Shown one piece after another: positions 58,619 to 64,000 of a DNA stretch of 64,000 bases. The notes below the pieces were generated by a model. It had not been told where the DNA came from. It worked only from the letters and a program-made list of their open reading frames with translations, and searched no databases. Origin of the DNA: Bacteroidota bacterium (GTDB lineage: Bacteria > Bacteroidota > Bacteroidia > Chitinophagales > Chitinophagaceae); NCBI GenBank assembly GCA_018267545.1, contig JAFDYG010000031.1, positions 1 through 64,000 on the forward strand. The letters are read 5' to 3'. The position numbers were made by a program, and so were the translations under genes. Numbering within the stretch: position 1 is the first letter of the stretch; each line of letters begins with the position of its first letter.

Positions 58619-61414
58619 ATGTTTCACCTCAAGAAGCTACTAAGGTATGCGATCGGCCTCCTGGCTGTCGCCCTGCTTTTCAACATATTGGGTTACGTCT
58701 ATATCCGTTATCAATCCCGTGAAAACGACCGCCAGGAAGAAAACGAAAAGATCGCCGGAAACCTCCAAACCCTCAGCCAGCAGGTAGCCAAAGACGTTCT
58801 ATTTCTCTTGGTCGACCAGAACCACCAGCTTCGCCCCCTCGGCCTCGACGACGAGCTCCAGTCCACCCTCAGGGACTTCGAAACAAAACAGACCTTCCTC
58901 CGCCACGAAATCGAACGCCCCAAAGCCCAAACCACCGACGCCCTCCAGGGCCTCCATCGCATATACACGAAGATCGACCCCTTCTATCTCCGCCTTGACT
59001 CCCTCGCACACGTCGTCACTTCCGCTACCGCCGCCGCAAACCCTACCACCACAAACCCCGCCTCCCCCACCTCCCTCACAGCCGCCCAGGCCGCCTCCCT
59101 TTCCGCCCAAATCCGCTACAACGAATCCCACTACCTCGAAGGCATGCAAGACATCGCCCGCATCTACCGCAACGTAGATAACGGCTTCGTCAATAAAATC
59201 TTCTTCGCCAACACCGGCATCCTCACTTCCCTCATCTTCGCCATCATCATCATGGCCGTCTTCGTCATCATTCCGGTGATCAAACAAGGCGACAAAAACT
59301 ACCGCGAACTCAAAATCTCCCTCCACAAAGTCCGCGAGTCCGAAGCCGCCCTCCGACGCCGCGACCAGCAGCTCCAAACCCTCGGCGCCGCAACCCACCA
59401 GCTCATCGGCAGCCTCGACTTCAAGGCCGCGATGAAAGAAGCCCTCAGCCTGCTCGGCCCTCCCATGGGCACCGATCGCATGAGCATCTACCAGATCGTC
59501 TCCGACCAGGCTGTCCGCCTCGTCCACTGGAACAAAAACGGCCTCGATATCTACCCCGCCGGCGTAGAAAATATTTCACTCGACTCCATGACCGGTATCA
59601 TCGAAATCCTGCAGCAAAACGAAGTCTTTACAGCCGCCGCATCCGAAGCGCCATCGCAGCTAAAGGAATGGCTCCACAAAACACAAACAAAATCCGTCAT
59701 CGCCATCCCCATCTTTGCCATGGGTGAGCTCTGGGGATACCTCGGTCTCTCCAACCGCAGCGACGACCTCCAATATAACGCCGCCGACTATTCCATCCTC
59801 CGCTCCTTCGCAGCCAGCCTCGGCTCCGCCATCGAACGCTCCCGTATGGAAGACCAGCTCGTCCTCGCCAAAGAAGCCGCAGAAGCCGGCAGCCGCGCCC
59901 GCAGCGAGTTCATGGCCAATATCAGCCACGAGCTCCGTACTCCCATGAACGGAATCATCGGCTTCTCCGACCTCCTCCTGGCCACCACCCTCCAGGACAC
60001 CCAGCGCGAATACATCCGCCACGTCAGCAAATCCGCCTATAGCCTGCTAAGTATCATCAACGACATCCTCGATTTCTCGAAGATAGAAGCCGGTAAATTT
60101 TTCTTCGAACACATGGCCTTCGACCTCAACGAGCTCGTCGGCGACGCCGTCGACATTCTCTCGATCAAGGCCTTCGAAAAGCAGCTCGAGCTCATCTGCG
60201 ACATCGACCCCGACCTCCCCGCCCGCGTCTGGGGCGACCCCCTGCGCATCCGCCAAATCCTCGTCAACCTACTCGGCAACGCCATCAAGTTTACCGAGAA
60301 AGGAGAGGTCAGCATCGCCGTCCGGGCGACATACCAGCAAACACAAAAACTACAATTGCTTATCACCGTTAAGGACACCGGCATCGGCATTCCACCGGAG
60401 AAAATAAACCGCATCTTCGAGTCTTTCACGCAAGCCGACTCTTCCACTACCCGCAAATACGGCGGCACAGGCCTCGGCCTCACCATCTCCAAAAGCCTCG
60501 CCGAGCTCATGGGTGGCCACCTCACCGCCGAAAGCGAACCCGGCAAAGGCAGCACTTTCTTCCTGCAGCTCGAGCTCGAGATCGCAGAAGATACACCCGC
60601 CGAAACGCCCCTGCAAAAAGTGCCGCTGCACAGGGTTCTCGTCATCGACGACAACGCCGCCAACTGCCGCCTCATGCAAGGCATCTTCAGCCACTTTCAC
60701 ATCGCCTGCGACGTGACCCAAAGCGGAGAAGAAGCGCTCTCGCTAATAGCAAACGCAAAGGAAAACTACGACCTCATCATCACCGACCACCACATGCCCG
60801 GGATGGATGGCATCAGTCTCGTAAAAGAAATAAAGAACAAGCTCCACGACCACTCCGAACCGTTTATTCTCATGCTCTCCTCTCTCGACAAATCCCAACA
60901 CCGCCAGGAAGCAAAAGACGCCGGCATCGATCGCTTCCTGCCCAAACCCGTCAAGATCAGAGAGCTCAGCAACCTGATCGGCTCCATCTTCAACAAACCC
61001 GAAACCGCCGCGGCGACAACGACAAAGACTGCCTTCGAACAATTTCCAAAAGAAACCCAGGTCCTCGTCGTCGAGGATGAACCCGTTAACATGATGTTAA
61101 TTTCAGAAGTGCTCAAAAACATGGGCGTACAGGTGATTCGAGCCGGCAACGGCAACGAAGCCCTGCAGCGCCTGAATGAAACTTCCCCCGATATCATCTT
61201 TATGGATATCAACATGCCCGAAATGGACGGCTATACCGCTACACGCCATATCCGCAAGCTCCCTTCCGCACAGCGCCGCATCCCCATCATCGCCCTCACC
61301 GCCGACGCTACCCGCGACGATAAGGAAAAGTGCCTGCATGCCGGCATGGACAACTTTGTTTCCAAACCCTTTCGCATGGATGAGATTACCAGTGTGCTAA
61401 AAAAATACTTATAA
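58619..61414 (+). CDS. Hybrid sensor histidine kinase with GAF and two receiver domains
   Basis: The ATG at 58619 gives 931 residues; a longer frame from 58424 runs antisense through the riboswitch promoter and is rejected. Helix one (about 10-30) and helix two (about 200-225, LTSLIFAIIIMAVFVIIPVI) flank a periplasmic helical segment of about 170 residues with an Ala/Thr/Pro-rich insert. A coiled coil and GAF-like domain (about 260-420) follow. HisKA has EFMANISHELRTPMNGIIGF, HATPase has NLLGNAIKFTEKG and DTGIGIPPEKI. Receiver 1 (VLVIDDNAANCRLM, DLIITDHHMPGMDG) and receiver 2 (VLVVEDEPVNMM, DIIFMDINMPEMDG) end the protein. No HPt domain is present, so an external phosphotransfer protein is expected. 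Confidence 0.92.
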   Translation: MFHLKKLLRYAIGLLAVALLFNILGYVYIRYQSRENDRQEENEKIAGNLQTLSQQVAKDVLFLLVDQNHQLRPLGLDDELQSTLRDFETKQTFLRHEIERPKAQTTDALQGLHRIYTKIDPFYLRLDSLAHVVTSATAAANPTTTNPASPTSLTAAQAASLSAQIRYNESHYLEGMQDIARIYRNVDNGFVNKIFFANTGILTSLIFAIIIMAVFVIIPVIKQGDKNYRELKISLHKVRESEAALRRRDQQLQTLGAATHQLIGSLDFKAAMKEALSLLGPPMGTDRMSIYQIVSDQAVRLVHWNKNGLDIYPAGVENISLDSMTGIIEILQQNEVFTAAASEAPSQLKEWLHKTQTKSVIAIPIFAMGELWGYLGLSNRSDDLQYNAADYSILRSFAASLGSAIERSRMEDQLVLAKEAAEAGSRARSEFMANISHELRTPMNGIIGFSDLLLATTLQDTQREYIRHVSKSAYSLLSIINDILDFSKIEAGKFFFEHMAFDLNELVGDAVDILSIKAFEKQLELICDIDPDLPARVWGDPLRIRQILVNLLGNAIKFTEKGEVSIAVRATYQQTQKLQLLITVKDTGIGIPPEKINRIFESFTQADSSTTRKYGGTGLGLTISKSLAELMGGHLTAESEPGKGSTFFLQLELEIAEDTPAETPLQKVPLHRVLVIDDNAANCRLMQGIFSHFHIACDVTQSGEEALSLIANAKENYDLIITDHHMPGMDGISLVKEIKNKLHDHSEPFILMLSSLDKSQHRQEAKDAGIDRFLPKPVKIRELSNLIGSIFNKPETAAATTTKTAFEQFPKETQVLVVEDEPVNMMLISEVLKNMGVQVIRAGNGNEALQRLNETSPDIIFMDINMPEMDGYTATRHIRKLPSAQRRIPIIALTADATRDDKEKCLHAGMDNFVSKPFRMDEITSVLKKYL

Positions 61415-61485
61415 CATTTTTTTTGGAACGGTTTTTGGCATTCAGTTGTTACATGCGCGATCTCTACCTATAAAACTACAACAAC

Positions 61486-62373
61486 ATGAAAACGGTAACC
61501 AAGTGGCTAGCCGCTACCACCAGCGCTGCAGCCGTACTCTTTGTATTCGCATGTAACAAAAGCAACTCGTCCGACTCCAATCCAAACATTCCACAAGGCC
61601 AATCTCAGCTTCACTTATATATGATGGATGACCCCATCCAGTTCTCAAAAGTTCTTATCGACATCCGCCAGGTAGCCGTCCTCATCGATACCGGAGATAA
61701 GCAAAGCAACAGTGACCACGACGATCAGTGGGATGACAACTACTGCGGCTGGCATCGCGACAAGTCCAACAAATCCGTCATCTGGGATACCCTCACCATC
61801 AAACCCGGCGTATATGACCTTCTCGCCCTGCGCAACGGCGCCGACACCCTGCTCGCTTCCGGTCTCTTTCCCAGCGGTAAGATCTTGAAAATCCGCGTCA
61901 CGCTCGGTGCCGACAACACCGTCTTTACCGACAGCACGACTTCCTACCCGCTCGAAGTCTTCGGACCCAATCCATACTTTACGGTCAATGTCAAACACCT
62001 CGACGTCGCCTCCCTCAGTAGCAACGACTTCAAGCTCTGGCTCGACTTCAACCTCTCCAAATCCATCTTCTTCTGGAACGGCCAGTTCCTGCTGAAACCC
62101 TACTTCGTCGTCTTCAACGACCAATTCAAGGCGAAAATCCAGGGCGTAGTCCTGCCATCCGGCGCAGCAGCCCTCGTAACCGCCTATAACGCAACAGATA
62201 CCCTCTACGCCGTACCATTCTGGGGTGGAGCCTATCAATTCCGCGGCGTTACCGCAGGAACCTACTCAATAAACTTTAAAGGCCGCGGCGGCTACAAAGA
62301 CACCACGCTCACCAACGTCAAAATAGACTCCATGAAGGTGGTCAAACTGCCCACAATTACTTTGCATAAATAG
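61486..62373 (+). CDS. DUF4382 lipoprotein
   Basis: A 295-residue predicted lipoprotein (WLAATTSAAAVLFVFACNKS, lipobox Cys23). The DUF4382 core is recognisable: SQLHLYMMDDPIQFSKVLID, IRQVAVLID, then VYDLLALRNGADTLLASGLF and LKIRVTLGADNTVF, followed by a C-terminal Ig-like half (AAALVTAYNATDTLYAVPFW). An acidic His-rich loop (QSNSDHDDQWDDNYCGWHRD) could bind metal. DUF4382 proteins are exported, with no known function. A strong terminator follows. Confidence 0.85.
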   Translation: MKTVTKWLAATTSAAAVLFVFACNKSNSSDSNPNIPQGQSQLHLYMMDDPIQFSKVLIDIRQVAVLIDTGDKQSNSDHDDQWDDNYCGWHRDKSNKSVIWDTLTIKPGVYDLLALRNGADTLLASGLFPSGKILKIRVTLGADNTVFTDSTTSYPLEVFGPNPYFTVNVKHLDVASLSSNDFKLWLDFNLSKSIFFWNGQFLLKPYFVVFNDQFKAKIQGVVLPSGAAALVTAYNATDTLYAVPFWGGAYQFRGVTAGTYSINFKGRGGYKDTTLTNVKIDSMKVVKLPTITLHK

Positions 62374-62400
62374 TTCATCCATAATCATTTAACCTGTCAG

Positions 62401-62426
62401 AGAACCGGGCCCCCAGGCCCGGTTCT
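62401..62426 (+). terminator. Intrinsic terminator after DUF4382 gene
   Basis: AGAACCGGGCC (62401-62411), loop CCCA, GGCCCGGTTCT (62416-62426) form a perfect 11-bp stem followed by TAATTTTT. It ends the DUF4382 transcript before the uvrA leader. Confidence 0.9.
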
Positions 62427-62470
62427 TAATTTTTGCCAACTTTTGTAGCATTTCATGTGTTAACTTAGCG

Positions 62471-62559
62471 GAACTGGACGGAGTCCAGTTCGTGCACGAA
62501 GTGCACAGACATTATGCGTATAGCGGCAAAAAATTACATTTAACCCAATTTTTTGCCGC
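62471..62559 (+). repeat. Three consecutive hairpins in the uvrA leader
   Basis: Three perfect inverted repeats follow each other: GAACTGGAC/GTCCAGTTC with loop GGA (62471-62491), GTGCAC/GTGCAC with loop GAA (62492-62506), and GCGGCAAAAAATT/AATTTTTTGCCGC with an 11-base loop (62523-62559). The last ends 12 bases before the uvrA ATG. A -7-like TAACTTAG just before the first hairpin (62461-62468) would place all three in the transcript. Possible roles are mRNA stability, translation control or a repeated palindromic element. Confidence 0.6.
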
Positions 62560-62571
62560 AATTTAAATACT

Positions 62572-64000
62572 ATGGCGAATCCCGTGAATCATGAGACCGG
62601 CATCCAGCCCGGCGAAGAAACAATAGACGTATCCGGAGCCCGGGTACACAACCTGAAGAACATAGATATCCGAATCCCTAAAAATCAACTCGTTGTCATC
62701 ACTGGCATCAGCGGCAGCGGCAAATCCTCCCTTGCCTTCGATACCATCTACGCCGAAGGCCAGCGACGCTACATGGAGTCCTTCGGAGCCTACGCCCGCC
62801 AATTCATCGGCGACATGGAACGCCCCGACGTCGACAAGATTACCGGCCTCAGCCCCGTCATCTCCATCGAGCAAAAAACGACCAACAAAAACCCGCGTAG
62901 CACCGTAGGCACCGTCACCGAGATCTACGACTTCCTGCGCCTCCTATACGCCCGTATCGGCGAAGCCCATTCTTATAATACGGGCAAGAAGATGATCAAA
63001 TTCAGCGAGGAAGAGATCGTCGACAACGTCTTCAAAAAGTTCAAAGGCAAAAAGATTTCCATCCTGGCCCCCATCGTCCGCGGCCGTAAAGGACACTACC
63101 GCGAGCTCTTCGAAGACATCCGCAAAAAGGGCTATCTCAAGGTCCGCGTCGACGGCGAAGTAAAAGACCTCGCGCCCAAGATGCAGGTCGATCGTTACAA
63201 GATCCACGACATCGAAATCGTCATCGACCGCCTCGCCGTCACAGAAGACATGAAGACCCGCCTCAGCCAAAGCGTGCAGAAAGCCCTCCAGATGGGGAAG
63301 GATCTATTGTTCCTCCTGCTGAACGACGACAACAAAGTCCACCAGTACAGCAAACAGCTGATGTGCGAGGACACCGGCATCAGCTACGAGGAACCCTCTC
63401 CCAATAGCTTCTCTTTCAACTCGCCCTACGGCGCCTGCCCCACCTGTAAAGGCCTTGGCTCCGTCTACCAGATTAGCATGGACGCCATCATCCCCGACCC
63501 GTCCAAGACTGTCAACGAAGGCGGCATCGTTCCCCTGGGTGAAGAACGCGAAGCCTATATGTTCCGCCAGATCCAACAAATTGCAAAGAAAAATAAATTC
63601 AGCCTCGACACGCCGATCAAGGACATGCCCAAAAAGGCGATGAACATCATCCTTTACGGCACCGAAGCTGGCGAGACGTCGCTCGACCTCGACTTCGATG
63701 AAAGCGCCGCCGGCGGACAAATGTATGCGGCCGAATACGAAGGCGTCATCAACGCGCTCAAACGCTGGTTCTCGGCCGGCACCACCGACGCCTTGAGAGA
63801 ATGGGTGGAACGCTTTATGGAGCTCCGCACCTGCGACACCTGTAACGGCACCCGGCTAAGAAAAGAAAGCCTCTGGTTCAGGGTGGGAGAGAAGAACATC
63901 GCAGAGCTCAGCGAAATGAACCTGAACAAGCTCGTAGATTGGTTCGGCGGCGTAGAAAAGAAGCTGAGCAACAAACAAAACACTATCGCCAAAGATATCC
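62572..64000 (+). CDS. uvrA: Excinuclease ABC subunit A, N-terminal half
   Basis: UvrA finds DNA damage in nucleotide excision repair and loads UvrB. The first 476 residues are in the window and the rest is cut off. Seen are the first Walker A (VITGISGSGKSSLAFDTIYA, about 43-62), the Q-loop region GLSPVISIEQKTTNKNPRST, the UvrB-binding part (about 130-250), FSFNSPYGACPTCKGLGSVY of the insertion domain and CDTCNGTRLRKESL of the second zinc module. The first zinc knuckle has only one Cys (LMCEDTGISYEE near 265) before CPTC, so its CxxC half is degenerate. The ATG at 62572 follows a structured leader. Confidence 0.95.
   Translation, partial: MANPVNHETGIQPGEETIDVSGARVHNLKNIDIRIPKNQLVVITGISGSGKSSLAFDTIYAEGQRRYMESFGAYARQFIGDMERPDVDKITGLSPVISIEQKTTNKNPRSTVGTVTEIYDFLRLLYARIGEAHSYNTGKKMIKFSEEEIVDNVFKKFKGKKISILAPIVRGRKGHYRELFEDIRKKGYLKVRVDGEVKDLAPKMQVDRYKIHDIEIVIDRLAVTEDMKTRLSQSVQKALQMGKDLLFLLLNDDNKVHQYSKQLMCEDTGISYEEPSPNSFSFNSPYGACPTCKGLGSVYQISMDAIIPDPSKTVNEGGIVPLGEEREAYMFRQIQQIAKKNKFSLDTPIKDMPKKAMNIILYGTEAGETSLDLDFDESAAGGQMYAAEYEGVINALKRWFSAGTTDALREWVERFMELRTCDTCNGTRLRKESLWFRVGEKNIAELSEMNLNKLVDWFGGVEKKLSNKQNTIAKDI

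Noticed and set aside
58799-59527. Minus-strand Gly/Glu-rich open frame of 242 residues
   Set aside because: It is antisense to the hybrid kinase, and its Gly/Val/Asp runs come from the C-rich coding strand.
62501-62560. Attachment site or mobile-element end
   Set aside because: The inverted repeats lie in one intergenic leader without integrase, transposase or target duplication near.

Overview
The window looks like a chromosomal segment of a Bacteroidota bacterium, most likely a member of the Chitinophagaceae. The evidence is the family content: 6-bladed beta-propeller lipoproteins, a TonB-receptor-like barrel with a carboxypeptidase-like N-terminus, LytS/LytTR two-component pairs, DUF1573 and DUF4382 proteins, long two-copy FtsX permeases without a local ATPase, a SAM-I riboswitch over methionine genes, and promoter-like TAnnTTTG boxes. 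I see no tRNA, rRNA, CRISPR array, transposase or prophage. About 55 genes are recognisable, two are cut by the window edges and three look broken.

Layout. 1-4.1 kb: an edge-truncated secreted protein and a LytS-type kinase with its LytTR regulator. 4.2-10.4 kb: a divergent locus centred on a small Cys-rich secreted peptide, with two beta-propeller proteins, a DUF1573 protein and an outer-membrane barrel. 10.4-24.1 kb: accessory genes, including a frameshifted gene, an esterase, a GT-C glycosyltransferase, a dioxygenase-WD40 fusion, an FtsX permease, an S51 peptidase, small hypotheticals, two more damaged genes and an OsmC operon. 24.2-26.4 kb: a 745-residue protein I cannot name. 26.7-41.7 kb: regulators (AraC, ArsR, GlxA type, PadR), two convergent FtsX permeases, a dehydrogenase-cytochrome c fusion, a cysteine-synthase-like enzyme and an M81 peptidase. 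41.7-49.2 kb: a signalling block holding a TPR sensor kinase, an AraC regulator, a response regulator and a complete RsbR-RsbS-RsbT stressosome operon. 49.3-55.1 kb: a hydrolase, an Omp85-type barrel, an M28 peptidase and an ABC exporter. 55.2-58.5 kb: a SAM-riboswitch-controlled methionine operon. 58.6-64 kb: a hybrid sensor kinase, a DUF4382 lipoprotein and the start of uvrA.

How genes work together. The stressosome operon carries the RsbR scaffold, the RsbS antagonist and the RsbT kinase. These are followed by an RsbT-like/RsbX-like fusion, probably the resetting phosphatase, and by a histidine kinase with a degenerate RsbT-like N-terminus. A single-domain response regulator is read divergently next to it. 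This suggests a stressosome whose output runs through two-component phosphotransfer rather than a sigma factor. In the methionine operon a SAM-sensing leader controls a gamma-synthase, a QueF-like protein lacking the catalytic Cys, and homoserine dehydrogenase. The best candidates for undescribed biology are the peptide/beta-propeller locus, the stressosome-to-histidine-kinase wiring, the dioxygenase-WD40 fusion and the Cys-less QueF-like protein.
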